A stretch of 64,000 bases of DNA, taken from Isoetes taiwanensis. Lineage: Eukaryota; Streptophyta; Lycopodiopsida; Isoetales; Isoetaceae. The stretch is from assembly GCA_021234155.1 (NCBI GenBank), contig JAJEKV010000017.1, forward strand, positions 5,499,901 to 5,563,900, read 5' to 3'. Made by a program: the position numbers and the translations under genes. The stretch's first letter is position 1, and each line of letters opens with the position of its first letter. Under the pieces are notes generated by a model. It was not told the DNA's origin, did no database searches, and saw only the letters and a list, made by a program, of their open reading frames with translations. Of this stretch, positions 47,420-60,599 are shown piece by piece.

Positions 47420-48240
47420 GACCATACAATTTAAAAGATTTCTAAGTATGTCGTTACAGTCTTACAAATGACACACATTTTTTGTAATGAGTCTTACAAA
47501 CTCTCAATTTCTGTAAATGAGTCTTACAAATGACTTAATATTTACAAATAGACAACCATCCTAGATGAACGATTTGTTGTAAATAGTATGATGGAAACTA
47601 TGATACTGTGCATATTGGCTCTTATTATAGATGCTTATTGGTGGATAGTCGGGGATGTAAATAGAAAGAGAAAATTGGATAATTAGTTTTCTAAAGGAAG
47701 TGCACATACAGGTACTATTTCTGCAAATGCAAACAGAGAATTACAAACAAATAATTAGGCACATAATAGGGCAACCACAACCACTTAGATTCGTTGTTTG
47801 CATCCACTAAATCAAATATAATCTCTAACACAATCCAGGCCCTGCATGCAGGATCCTTGAGAGCACACGTTACTCCCAACAAAATCAAAATCGCCTACTT
47901 ATCATTCACCCCTCTAGCTCCATAGGCAATTCAATTAAAAAAATAACAGATAGCCTTAGGACGCGGCACTAGACCAAAGAGTTACAAAGATCAGAATCAC
48001 ATATCACTAGCATTGTCATCAGCGTATTGAGTTCCAATAATCAAAGTTGTCATGTTCTGCTTTTTCTACGATCATTTTGGGTGTCAAACATCACATATCC
48101 AATGAATAACATTTTCAATGAATAACAGAAGCCCACCATAAATCTGCATGTCCAACAAGTTAGGAATGATAAAACTAATATCAGAAAACTTCATCTAGGA
48201 AATGCGTATGCAGAGAACCACCACCCAAGATTGGGAACAA
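47420..48240. other. No gene seen
   Basis: AT-rich sequence with repeated GTCTTACAAATGA motifs at 47457-47540. Confidence 0.5.
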
Positions 48241-48253
48241 ATTGCAGCAAGAC

Positions 48254-48358
<105 letters not shown>

Positions 48359-48658
48359 ACATCACCCAAGGAAAAGAATTCTCTACGTTTGGTAAATACA
48401 GATGCTGCAAAGAAGTGGGCAAAATTTGCAACTGAGCCTAAACAGGCTATCATATCAAAACGATGGTGCAAATATAACCATAGGCTGTTAGAACTAATTT
48501 ATTACCCCATAAAATACAGACATCAAAATCAATATGTAGCATAATAACATGGGGTTTTCTTTGTGTTTTTGTACGCTTTTCACTAAGGTTTTCCTATGAT
48601 TTCATGATTTATTCAAATGGATGTACTAATGCGTACATCTAGAGTGCATCATTTCTGA

Positions 48659-48857
48659 GCCATTGATTTTAGCCTTTTTTTTTTCAATGGTCAACAACCA
48701 ATGGCTCACAACAAAATCCCTTTTTTTGTGCGTGTGGTGCATAATGGGCACACGAAGGGCCATTGATTTTAGCCTTTTTTTTCAATGGTCAACAACCAAT
48801 GGCTCACAACAAAAGCCCTCTTTTTGTGTGTGTGGTGCATAATGGGCACATGAAGGG
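48659..48857 (+). repeat. Tandem duplication, about 100-bp unit, two copies
   Basis: GGCCATTGATTTTAGCC to GGCACACGAA is repeated head to tail (48659-48758 and 48759-48857) with few differences. Confidence 0.9.
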
Positions 48858-48859
48858 CT

Positions 48860-51800
48860 TGAAGGGCGCATGTAGTGCAGTTTCCCCGCCGGCAACACAT
48901 TTCTTATCATAACTTTTGATCCAGAGCTCTGTTTGAGATGATTTTTATTGCATTGGAAAGTTCTCTCCGATATCTTTTTGATAGTGTATGATATGGATAT
49001 GTTTGGTTAAGTTATTTATGCTAAAACATCAATTTTTCGGCCGGGTTTGGTAGGCTTTCACATCCTACCAGCTGATTAATACAGGATTGTGCTATTGGAT
49101 ATTGTTTTATGGCTCATTCCGAATGAAGCTTGCAAAAAATTACCATGCATTTTTAGATTTTGAGGTAGTTATTAAGCAAATTCCAAGGCTTATAGATCCT
49201 TGTGCTAACAAGCAGAAAAGTTTCCCACTTTGGTTTCTCACCACAAGAATTCATGGAGGCCAAAGGCTGCTGTTAAATTCCAGTTGAAAAATGTTTGTGT
49301 ATGGGTGTTGCAAACTTTATGACTTTCAGAATAATGGCATCAATCTGCTCGATCTTTATGGTAACCTTTACTTATGTTCTATTTGTTTTATTGTGATCAA
49401 ATTCAAAAGCTACAGGTGATGAAAGCCTCAAATGAATTCTAGTTTTTTTCTGGTTTGAATTCTAAAATTTTTGTAACACCGGGGGGGGATGTCCCTAAGG
49501 CCCCGAAGGGGCCAAAAAAGTTTTTTTGCAACACAAACCATTAACATCCAACATATAAAAATTAAATCCCCCAACACATAATAACCAACACATAACAACC
49601 ATTGACATTAACAACCAACACATAGCTACCATTGACATTAATTAACACAACCATTGGGTCCAACACATTTAAATTAAAATCCCCCTTAAACCCCCTTTGG
49701 TTTGGGTGCATATTCACACGGGAGGTGACGTAGGGCAGCGAGAGCCCTCATAATTGTATTTTGCACGTATGAAATCAACACCATATAGTATTCCGCTTAA
49801 AATCTTATAGTATTTTGCGAATCTTGTTATACAGTATAGCAAATTTTGTACTTGCATACCCCACAAACGAGGAACTTTATGTACGGTGTAGATTAAGGAA
49901 TAAGGGGTGAATATGCCTATCCAACAGCTCTCGTTGCCCGGAGTCACCCCTTATATCAAACCACCTAATGAAGCATCTTGGCAAAATGCTGCCAATATGA
50001 GAACATTCAATTTAGTAATCTGCAAAAGGGTAAGAAGCAACAATCAAGTATACCTAAAAGAAATCTAACCATTTCCAGAAAAAAACCTAACAAAGTCTTC
50101 AAATCAGTTTCTTAAAGCAAGTGCACAAAATCTAAATAAATCAAGCATTATCTTCTATTTTAAAAAATCCCACAAACTAACCGTTTTTTAGATGATTCCG
50201 AGCATAAAAGAAATGATTGAAATTTCTCATGCCAGCAAAGTTCCAGTGCCATTAGCTTTGAAAAGGGCTGCGGCATAGTTCATGGCTGGGAAGGCAGACA
50301 GATTTATAGCCCATAAAAAATCGCAATGCTAGAGACTCGATCTTCGCTGGAGAAAAACTAATAAAGGAAGCAACTGCAAGTTTTGTTGCCTTTGTCAAAA
50401 GGCAGACGTATCTTTTTGCTTCATCTAGCCTTTAAGACTGGAACAAGAAGGAAAATTTGTCGCATATTTTGTTCAGCCAAACTCATGGGAGATGATGAGG
50501 GTAGATTATGTCTCGGTTCGTTTTATTGCCTCTGGCAAAATGCAGACATATCCATTTGCTTCATCTAGCCTTTAGAACTGCATCTGAGAGAAAAAAGAAT
50601 AAATTTGTGGCATATCTAGTTTAGCCAAATTCATGGGAGATGGTAGGTATCAAGATGAAGGTGGTGATGGCTATCCTGCTCGAGTATCATCGATGCATTA
50701 AAAGAGGAAATGCTAGATTCTGCTGCAATAGAAATCGTAGCTAACTATTGTCATTTGTGAATATGCTGCACAAGAAAATAAGCGAGAGGTAAGTTTGCAT
50801 AACCTTGAAGCTGCATTCATCACTTAGATCTTTATGATACCATGAGTGTATGTTCAAGATTGTTTGGCGCGTTAAATTGCCAAACTTTTAATGAAGTACA
50901 AATAGTAGAAGCTCAGACACCAACTAGGTAAGTTATCTTCTATGAAACGCAAACTTGGCAAGATGCTTGAATGAGTTTAGGCTACAAAAAAATTTCAGGT
51001 TGCATGAGAATCCTCGATACTCATTCTGCCATATGAAGGCCATCATGTACTAATGCTTTGTTGCAGTATGTTCTTCCATGTTAGTTAATATGTTGCTTTG
51101 TTTGGCATTCAAAGGTTTTAATATTGTGTTGCAGGTCAGGCTCCACTGCCACAGTCTAGTGCTTTGAGGTGCATTTATCATTTATTATTTTGCATGTGCA
51201 TGTGCATGTACATGTATACACAAACTTGATTATCTTTATGCATTAATACATGATAGATTCTATTGGTAACATCGATAGACTTGCGGGCAATGGTTATTTA
51301 AACAACAATATTGTCTGCAGGTAAGGGATATGGACATTGTTTGCACTTATCCAAAGCAGATATCACATTATTCACACTCATGCCCTGAAGAATATAAATT
51401 GTTCTATTCTTCAGATTGAGCATTGTTATCACGAGTTCTCCCTCTTCGCAAACACAACCATTGAAATAATATTTTCTTGCAAAAATAGATAGATATCTCA
51501 ACATAATATCAACAGGAAATTCTCAACGTTCATGATGTATCTATGCGCCATATGATACTCGATTCACTCAGCTCTTTAGATCATCTATCCTTGACGATTT
51601 TGAGTGCACTATCTTTCAATGTAACATTATGCCATCACTATATGCCATCTGATTCTATACTCCATGAATTTTTGCTGTGGCTTAGAACTCCATTATTGTA
51701 GAATATTCCAATTGGATCTGGAGTAACTTGGAAGTTATTAGTTTACTCCTAGCACTTATTTATATTCGTATTCCTTCAATTATAAATACCCGAATTCAGA

Positions 51801-52185
51801 TGTGGTAATTGCCTGCTAACTTAACAAATTCAAGTATTTAGTGAAGATCAGCATTAGTAATGAGAAATACATGCGGAAGCAAGGAAGGGTAAAGCTTAAC
51901 CATTACTGGTTGTTGAAGCCACATTCAAATGCATGTTTTTGGTCGGACGGTTCTGTGGAAAAACTATTATTCACATGTATATTGTGCGGCCCATATTTAT
52001 TTATGACAAAGGAAATCTGGCATTGGATATGGCTTCTTGGATCCTGCATACAAATATGTCATAAGATGCATCAGACCAGAATGCAGAGCATATGTAGCCA
52101 CAATAGTGCACTTGCTTGGTTGATAGGATGGTTGATTACAAGACGTAAAGCAAGAGCAACAAGTTGAGCATAACTTCTTTGGCCA
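48860..52185. other. Intergenic region, no supported gene
   Basis: It includes a short GC palindrome GGCCCC-GAA-GGGGCC at 49499-49513, AC-rich imperfect repeats (CAACCATTGACATTAA) at 49545-49650, and a duplicated block (TTTGCTTCATCTAGCCTTTA) at 50417 and 50554. Confidence 0.5.
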
Positions 52186-52925
52186 CAAACTTGCTAATTT
52201 TTCCTCTTATATTTATGTTTGCTTTGTCAAAAAGTAACACTCTGGTCAGATTCTGGCCGTGCATACGTGAAGCAAAATTCTCAGTAAAAATTTTCCATAA
52301 GATGGATCTCTTCTGGTAGACAGTTGCTTTTGCTCTGTGGTATCTTTGACACAGTAATCTGCAATGGACTAGCACGGTGGGTCATCCACCCGCTTAAGAG
52401 CACTTGTAGGCGGGGAAAACCGGGGGAGGATCTAGTGTGGTCGATTCTGGCCGTGCATACGTGACCAGATATTACATACAAACTTGCTAATTTTTCCTCT
52501 TATACTTATGTTTGCTTTGTCAAAAAGTAACACTCTGGTCAGATTCTGGCCGTGCATATGTGAAGCAAAATTCTCAGTAAAAATTTTTCCATAAGATGGA
52601 TCTCTTCTGGTAGACAGTTGCTTTTGCTCTGTGGTATCTTTGACCTGGTAATCTGCAATGGACTAGCACAGTGGCCGTCCACCCGCAAGAGCACTTGTAG
52701 ACAGGAAAACCAGGGGGAGGATCTAGTGTGGTCAGATTCTGGCCGTGCATACGTGAAGCAAAATTCTCAGTAAAAATTTTCCATAAGATGGATCTCTTCT
52801 GGTAGATAGTTGCTTTTGCTCTGTGGTATCTTTGACCTGGTAATCTGCAATGGACTAGCACAGTGGCCGTCCACCCGCAAGAGCACTTGTAGACAGGAAA
52901 ACCAGGGGGGAGGATCTAGTGTGGT
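52186..52925 (+). repeat. Tandem triplication, units of about 290, 250 and 195 bp
   Basis: Three head-to-tail copies of a block running from ACTCTGGTCAGATTCTGGCC to AGGATCTAGTGTGGT, starting near 52186, 52478 and 52730. The last two are nearly identical. The third copy runs into unique sequence at 52925. Confidence 0.85.
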
Positions 52926-53262
52926 GGACTATGTGGTGCCTGAGCAGGATATGCATGTCGTCAAGCACTTCCAGGTGGGAACAACTAATAAGGATGAAGA
53001 GATCGACTTAGACCACTTACCACTTTACTTAAAGTTGGCTTGGCAGGTCGTGCGAACCCCGGTGCAACAACTCCTCACATGCCTCAGCTGTGATTGGATT
53101 ATGAACCAAATATGCTCAGTTCTTTTGCCAAGATTATGCTCTGGCAATGACGATCTCCTCTTCAACAAATAGGCGCTCTTCTCTTCTGAATCAGCTTTTT
53201 AGTAATTAGGGTTGTCTATTGACTCTTCTTTCTTGCAGCAGAAGTCTTATACTTATTTTCAG

Positions 53263-53430
53263 GTAGCAGGTGCTACAACAGCAGCTGGGTTAAGCTTCAT
53301 GTTCGTGTGTTTCAAAACCGACTGGAGCATGGGTGTTGCCTTATTGCTTTCTGGATGTTGCATTATCAGTTTGCACAGTTCCAAGATGTCTCCCTTTGGT
53401 GCAGGCGAAATGGAATTTAGAGTAGAAGTT
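53263..53430 (+). CDS. Orphan exon candidate, two hydrophobic segments
   Basis: Exactly 56 codons, phase 0 at both ends, flanked by a strong acceptor (TTATTTTCAG|GTAGC) and donor (GAAGTT|GTAAGT). The peptide has two hydrophobic stretches (VAGATTAAGLSFMFVCF, and MGVALLLSGCCIISL) then HSSKMSPFGAGEMEFRVEV, suggesting a small membrane segment. No matching exons were recognised nearby. It may belong to a gene fragment carried by the Helitron ending at 54950. Confidence 0.35.
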
Positions 53431-53439
53431 GTAAGTATT

Positions 53440-54690
53440 AATTTAAATGGTTCCTATCATTTATTTACATAGAAAAAACTAGGTTCTGTAATGCTTTTTT
53501 TTTTTTTTTGGCCTCAGGTGTAGGATACTTGGTTTTTGGCTTTCTTCGAACAACAACAAACGAATTTTGAATGTCGAGGTTAACTACTTTTATAATGCAT
53601 ATTTTAGTAACATACTGTACGCTCAATTTATTAAATATATCTATATATCTATTGCATCCTCTTTCTGCAGTTACTGCATTTTAGATTGAAGTTCATCATG
53701 ATGATATAGTCGCGTCAGCTGCTACCAAGATGGCATGCCTATTGAAGGGTCTGCATCTTTTAGATTCACATTCTTCACATTGCTTTGTAAAGTAGATTCT
53801 CTGGATACTTCTTAGACAACAGAAGCACAAAGGTGCTGCTTGAATTTCGTTTGCATTCTCCAGAAAGCTTACAATGTCATCTGCTTGAATTGGCCATTGC
53901 AAGAGCACCTCTTCTCAACATCCACATTTTATTTGTTCCGTGTCCTTTGGCTCCTTCCAGAATTTCTCTGTCTTCTCTTAGACAGCAAAAGAACAGATGG
54001 ACAAAGCTAGACCAACCATAGTTTTATCTTTTTAGGTTATCGGCTTGATGGAGTTTATGCATACCGTGGCAAATGCAGACTTTTGTTTTTCTCTCCCAAA
54101 ATCTTACACAGATGTAAATGTAGCTCCACTGTGTGCAAGTCTCATAAGCTACATACATATCATTAAGGAAAATATAGTTTGCTTTGGGACAGATGGAATT
54201 GAAAATTGCATGGTTTTGGCGTTGTAGCACATATAATAGCACATGTGATTCTAGATATATGTTCATTAATCATGCAAATTCGGCATACTATTGCCTGAAC
54301 TGGTTCATGCAGTTTAACTGAGTTCGGAGCAGCTTCTTGAATGCGCTTTAGAGCTGATATCTATTTTATACCATAATGATAGGAAAGCGATAGGGCTTTT
54401 TTTAGTGAACTTATTATGTTATACTGCGTTATATTGTGATTGTGTTGTTATATTGTTAGAGATAATGGTTAAATCGAGGTTCGAATCCTCAAAGCTCCAT
54501 GTTTCCAGTAAAAATATTGTTGTCTCAAACATTAATGATCCTTTTTATTGATTTTTGAATTTTAAAAAATGTCATGTTGCCACATAGGCAGCAGGATATA
54601 CCCAAAATGACAGATAAAAGAAAATGGATGTCTATTTCTTCGGAGTTATCTCTACCAGAGCTGATGAGGGGCAGGAAAGCAATTGACCCT
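53440..54690. other. No supported gene; isolated B-box-like motif
   Basis: AT-rich. GGTTCGAATCC with flanking GAGG/CCTC at about 54475-54492 looks like a tRNA T arm but no matching A box or cloverleaf is visible. Confidence 0.4.
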
Positions 54691-54696
54691 TGGAGC

Positions 54697-54860
54697 TGGT
54701 GACGAGACCGGAAAATAATAGACGTTTGAGATGCAGGAGAAGCAATGTTTAGTTGAATGGATAAAAGGGCAAACTGAGTTGGCGACGAGACATGAAAATA
54801 ATAGACTTTTGAGATGCAGGAGAAGCAATGTTTAGTTGAATGGATAAAAGGGCAAACTGT
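54697..54860 (+). repeat. Tandem duplication, 84-bp unit
   Basis: TTTGAGATGCAGGAGAAGC through ATAAAAGGGCAAACTG occurs twice, 84 bp apart, just upstream of the Helitron E terminus. Confidence 0.85.
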
Positions 54861-54920
54861 CTGGTGTTTATTTGACGGATTATGTTGTGTGTTGGTGGTT
54901 TTGTTTAAGGTAAATTGTGG

Positions 54921-54950
54921 TGTCCCAGCAACGTTGGGCACCGTTACTAG
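54921..54950 (+). mobile_element. Helitron E 3' terminus (5' end not found)
   Basis: A hairpin in CCCAGCAACGTTGGG followed by CACCGTTACTAG, ending at 54950 before T. The same family as the others. No TCTTATATTATAA start was found upstream, so the element's extent is unknown. Confidence 0.75.
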
Positions 54951-54967
54951 TCATCATCATAATAACA

Positions 54968-57900
54968 CTAGTAATGGTGCCCAGCGTTGCTGGGCATATG
55001 TTGGGAGCCTGTAAGTTTTTGGTCGCAAAAGAAAAGCTTGCGGGAATAATCCAACTATTTAATTTTTTATTATAGCGGAAACTTTTCAAAGGTATAACAA
55101 TGTCTATAAGACATCTTCATGTTAGATAGTGTTGCATCGGTATCTATCTGAGAGCTTTGAGTAGAACAGGATGATGCTTGTTCATAGCAATTGTTAGGTC
55201 TCCACATTGCCACATGCTAAAAGTGGCACATATCATACCACAATGGCTCTGCGTCTCACCGGGTAGTGGGATTGAGAGATGCTTCAAGTACTGGCCCAAG
55301 GTTGGGCCCAACAGAACCTAAAAGCACTACAATACAAATTGTTAATAAATCATCTTAAAATATCAACCTCATACGTTGTACTTGGTTTTCTTACTATTTT
55401 CGATGGAGGCCATTTGATAGCAAATTTGAAGGAACAGATTCTACCTATGTCTTCTTTTCAAGGAATTCGTTATAATATTTGGGTGAGGGGCATTGGATGG
55501 CAAATACCAGATTCCACCCATGTCTACAAACATTAATAACCAAATATTAAAGGCCACTATAAATGCCTCTTAAATCTCTTGCACACTTATGCTCCCTTGT
55601 AAACTCTATGCACATTACTTGTAGTTACATTCTTTTTCCAAGTAAAATGAAAATTTGGCCGGAGTCTATATGTCTTTAGAATTCAATTTTTTGAATGCGT
55701 ATCACCTTATTTGTAAGTAGTTTGTCATCAAAAGAAAAATGCACTGACTACAAAATGAGTTCGGTAAAATTATTTCTGCGCACAATTCAACTTTCTCTAT
55801 GAGCAACAGAACTTAAGCTTGTGCTTTAGCAGAGTGCTTTTCTTTTGCCTTGTGAATCTTCAATACCTTTTCCACAATTTTTTGTTCTTCAACCAAGAAC
55901 GCTCTAATGATACTGCAAAAGCATGCAGCAGAAGCAAGCAAGTCTAATTTCAAAAAAGCAAAGTCCCCACTTGAAGTTTATTGGGTCAGAACTTGTCAGC
56001 ATTTCAGGCTCTCAAGGGTGTTCTTCATCTCGGGCAACTCCAAATAACCATTCCTGTGTTCTGGGCTCATCTTCCCTGCCATCACTTCCTTATAATGGTC
56101 TTCATTCATGATCTACACCATTAAGAACATTGTTTGTGGAGGTATGCACAGCATAATCGAATGATCCATGTTGTGTAGGTATTGCCTGATACAAATGTAT
56201 GTAATAATGCAAACTCCTTGCATTGTCAAATTTTCAATGCCACCACTGTGATTATCATCATCCTCTTGTCTGCTTCAGCAGATGAGAAAGGCACTAACGG
56301 TGGAGAATCATCCTTGCCTGAAGCAACCGACACTAATGCTAGAGAATCATCCTTGGCTAAAGTAATTGAACTTGGTTCAAAAGCATCAACATCAAATCGG
56401 GGATGTTCTGTTGACCCATTTAGGCTCCAGATAGAGCTAAGAATCTTGTTCATTTTTTCTTTGTTCTTCCAATATCTTTTTGCAAATATTTTCCTTGAGC
56501 CTCAATACTTGTAAATGCCTTTGAACACGGCAAATTGTTTTCACAAACCAATCAGCAATCCCTTGAGGAATAAATTTTCAAATTGTTTTTTATAGCTTCT
56601 TGAAGCTGCGCTCATGAAGTCGCCGAACTTCAATGCAAGCTGCAATGCTTCTATTATTTGTGTCCCTACGGAACATGCATAAGCGACTTAATCTTGATGT
56701 ACTTATTAAAACCCTTCACCAAAACTATGTCATTTACGTACCTTACTCTAAACTAAAAAGCATTTTCTACATTTATTAAAAAGAAATTAGGAATGTAACT
56801 TTACGGTGCATTATCAAAAGGCACGCCTTTGGGTTGCTTAAGGTTTCATACAAAACATATGTCCAACATAATTATCCAATGAACAACAAATGAATAAGGA
56901 ACGGCCATGATGTCGCCAATCCTTAATTACCATTGAGAGTCGTTGGGAAATATTTTGTTAGAAGATGTTTCTGCAAATAGAACATAATAAATCATTATAC
57001 AAAATGGGAAGTAAAATTGGCCAGAAATACAAAGATCATTTCTTGCAAATGACTCTTTATATGGTAAATACTAAGAGCCGACATCTCCATCATACTCAAA
57101 ACTCCTTTTGGAGTTGCTCCTGCATTATATACCAAATATCTGATAGCAGAAGAGTGATGCATATAATCATTAGCCTCGGCTTCATTGCATCTGCACTTTA
57201 TTTATAACAAATCCCAAGTCACTTCATATTTTGTTTACAACAGTCCCAAGTCACTTCATGCTCACATACTCTAACCTTTATATCTATTTAAGAATTAAAA
57301 AAACTCCTTCAATTTGTATTTTTACACACCAGGTTTGGATCCAGAGTCCTTATAATATCATGCATACCGGTTGCTTAGATAGATTAAATATGACGACCAC
57401 GAAGAACACGACAAGCGGTTGGAAAGGAAGGATAAGTAAAGAATGAGACAACTTGATTCTCTTCAAGCATAGAATGCAATTTGATTCAGCTATTCGAAAG
57501 CTTGCAATTATATGAATTTGAGTTTGATACTTTTTTATGAACCACCAAGTTAAGCAACCTGAATTTACAAAGCTCATGAAGTTCAAGTGTCCAACGCACC
57601 TTTGCTTTGAGGCAGCTATACTTCGGTGATGCACGGCCAAAAGAGCTTGCCTTCTCCTAGACTGCGAGAGCTTGTACATGCGAGATAGCATGATAATAAA
57701 AGTTGCGCATTTGGCTTCACATGTTTTGAAAATAATATATTGCCATCTCTAAGCGGCAATAATACCCAATCATAGCATTCCATGTTATGATTGAAGAAAG
57801 GATCATACCACGGAGATCGTTTCCGCCGGACGAGAATTTACGCAAGCGATGGAACACCCAATTAACCCACGTCGCCCTTTAAAGTGCGGCTCCAAATGAT

Positions 57901-58695
57901 TTAAGCAGCAGATTCAGCGAGTTGTTTGAGGATCGAAATGCATGGGGCGTGCATCAGGAAACCTGACCCCAATCAAAAGTGGATAAAACAACCAGCCTAT
58001 CTAACGGATCAAAATAGATTGAAAAAAACCAATGGCTCAAAACATGCCACGGACTATCCTATTTCTACGTAAGTGACGGTAATACCCAATCATAGCATTC
58101 CATGTTATGATTAAAGAAAGGATCATACCACGGAGATCGTTTCCGCCGTTGGAGTGCCAAGCATATACTTCAATAAATCCAGCCGTTAGGTGTAAAACAT
58201 GTTTTCAAGGCCTTAGGACAGAAATTTACGCAAACAATGGGCGCCCAATTAACCCAAACTCGGAGCCATCACCGCTTCTCGCTCTGCATAAAGTCATGGA
58301 TCACGAGATTGAAGCGGTTCGATGGAGGGTGAAGGTGCCGTTGAAGAATTACAGTGCGTCGAAGATCTTTGCATAGGAAGCAAACCTAAACATTATATGT
58401 TATTAATTCCTCATGTTTATGTTTAGATGAAGAGGCGATGAAATCTTGATTACACGATCCACCCATCTACTCGCTGTTCGGCCAAAAACATTGTGCACGG
58501 TCCACCTATTCCATAGCAATGACCGTATTAAGCAACGAAGCAGAGCAGTATAATACGTCCAAACCCCTTTTTTTTGCTTTTTTTTAGCTAAAAAGGCATT
58601 TAACGTGGCATCATCTGCACCGTTGGGTAGATCAATCCGAACCGTTCAAATTAGGGCGTGGTCCATTACTTGCACTAAAACATTATAATATAAGA
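54968..58695 (-). mobile_element. Helitron B (3728 bp)
   Basis: Minus strand: the 5' TCTTATATTATAATGTTTTAG starts at 58695 after an A. The 3' hairpin TGCCCAGCAACGCTGGGCA (54978-54996), then CCATTACTAG, ends at 54968 before T. The interior is not polypurine. It contains a direct repeat (57761-57828 and 58081-58148, 320 bp apart) and short frames such as 56453-56226 (minus, acidic, KDDS repeats), which may be captured sequence. No Rep/helicase. Confidence 0.9.
57761..58148 (-). repeat. Direct repeat inside Helitron B
   Basis: The 68-bp copies at 57761 and 58081 differ at one base. A second shared block (ATTTACGCAA to CCCAATTAACCCA) follows each. Confidence 0.9.
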
Positions 58696-58697
58696 TA

Positions 58698-60599
58698 CTA
58701 GTAATGGTGCCCAGCATTGCTGGGCATAAGTTGAGAGCCTGTAAATGCTTTGGGATGCAGTGAGAAAAGCCCTATCCCTTTCCCTTTCCCTTTTGCTCTA
58801 TCCCGCATTTCATTTTTTCTTATTTTCTCTACTTTTTTTTTTCTTTTCCTTTTTTTTTCTCGTCTTTCTCACATGTTCCTTGTTTTCCCATCTTTTTCCT
58901 TCCCCCTTCCCTGTTCCCGATAACCTTTTTCCCTTCCCTTTTGCTCCTTTCTCCACCTTTTCCCTTTTCTCTTTTTTCTTTGCCCTTTTCCCTTCTCCTT
59001 TCTCTTTTTTTATGCCTTCTCTTTTCCCCATCATTTTTCCATGTCTTCCCTTTTTCTCAACCTTTTACTCTTTCGCCCTTTTCCATGCCTATTTTCCCTT
59101 CTCTTTTCCTCCTTTTTCCACTCTTTTCCTCCTTTTTTGTGTGCCGTTTTCCCTTCTATTTTTCTTTTCTCCCTCCCGTTTTCCATGCCCTTTTTACCTT
59201 CCCTTTTTCCATCTCCTCACCCTTTCCCTCTTTCCCTTTTCCATGTTCCCTTTTTCTCTTCCCCTTTTCCATTTTCCTCATTTCCTTTTTCCCGTGCCTC
59301 TCTCTCTTTCCCCCCTTTTCCATTCTTTTTTCTTTTCTATTTCCCTTTTCCCATGCCCTTTTTCCCACCCTTTTCTTCTTTCTATCGTGCTTCCTTTTTC
59401 TCCTTTTCCCACCCTTTCCCTCTTCCCGTGCAATTTTCCCTTCTTTCAACCCTTCCTTTTTCTTTTCTCTTTTCCTTTCCTCATGTCCTTTTTCCCTTTC
59501 CCTCCCCTCCATCACTCCCCTGCTTCCCTTTCCCTTTCCCTTTTTTCCCGTTTCCTTTTCTTGATGGATTTTTTTCTTTCCGTTTTCCTCCTTTGCCGAT
59601 CCTTTTCCTGTGCACTTTTTCCCTTCCTTTCCTTTTCCTTTTCCCTTTTGCCATGCCTTTAGCACATTTGTTTTATTCTCTTATTTTTTATACCCATTTT
59701 CGTCTTTTCCCCACCCTTTCTCTCTTGCCCCTTTTCTTTTCCCTTTTTTCTTTTTTCCCTTTCTTCACCATTTTCCTCTTCCCTTTTCTCTCATGCCCTT
59801 CCCCCCTTCCCTTTTCTCGTTTCCCTCTTTCTTTTTCCTTGTGACCTTTACCTAGGTTCCCTTTCCATCTTTTCCCTTTCCTTTTTCTTTCTTCTCACTT
59901 TCCCTTTTTCTATGCCCCTTTTCTTTTCCCCTCTCCCCATCCTTTTCTTGTTCCCCCTTGTCCCTTCCCTTTTCCTTATTTTTCCAACCTTTCACTCTTC
60001 CCCTTTTCTTGATGCGTTTTTTCCCTTCCCTTTTCCTCTCTTTTTTTTTTTCCTTTTCCTATGCCATTTGTCCCTTCCTTTTTCCTCTTTCCTCAACGCT
60101 TCTTTTTTTTCCCCTTTTCCCATGCTCCTTCCTTTTCCCATGCTTTTTTTCTCCTCCCCCTTTCCATGCTTTTTTTCTCCTTCATTTTCTCCTTCTTTCA
60201 ACCTTTTCCTCTTTCCTTTTTTTTTCATGCCCTTTCCATTTACCTTTTCCACTTTATCTCTTCCTCCTTCCCTCGTGCCCTTTTCCCAGGTTCCCTTTCC
60301 CTTTTTTGTTTTCCATGCCTTTTTCTCTTCTCTCATCCCCACCCTTTTCCCTTTTCCTTTTACCCTTTTCCCTTTTCCCCATGCCTTTTTGCCCTTCACA
60401 TTCTCTCTTTCCACTTCCCTTTTCCTTTTTCCCCTTTTCATTTACCCTTTCCCCTTAAGAGATCGAAGCATGACCAATCACAGTGTTGGTAAGTCGTGCA
60501 ATAAATCTAGGCCTTCGGATGCATCCAGATGATCTCGGCCATTCAAATTAGGGCTCGATGCACTACAGACTTATGGTATAACATTATAATATAAGAAGA
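58698..60599 (-). mobile_element. Helitron A (1902 bp), polypurine-filled
   Basis: Minus strand: the 5' TCTTCTTATATTATAATG starts at 60599 after A. The subterminal block GAGCCCTAATTTGAATGG is shared with C, G and H2. The 3' hairpin TGCCCAGCAATGCTGGGCA, then CCATTACTAG, ends at 58698. The interior is polypyrimidine on the plus strand, hence polypurine on its own strand. It lies 2 bp from Helitron B in the same orientation. Confidence 0.92.
58780..60465 (-). repeat. Polypurine array in Helitron A
   Basis: C/T-only on the plus strand, with CATGCC and GTGCC interruptions matching the GGCATG and GGCAC punctuation of the other Helitrons. The 305-, 267- and 206-codon F/P/S/L frames here are artefacts. 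Confidence 0.9.

Noticed and set aside
54440-54510. tRNA gene suggested by GGTTCGAATCC
   Set aside because: Only the T arm is convincing. There is no acceptor pairing or anticodon arm.
58745-60532. Frames of 305, 267 and 206 codons on the plus strand
   Set aside because: The polypyrimidine strand of Helitron A, not coding.
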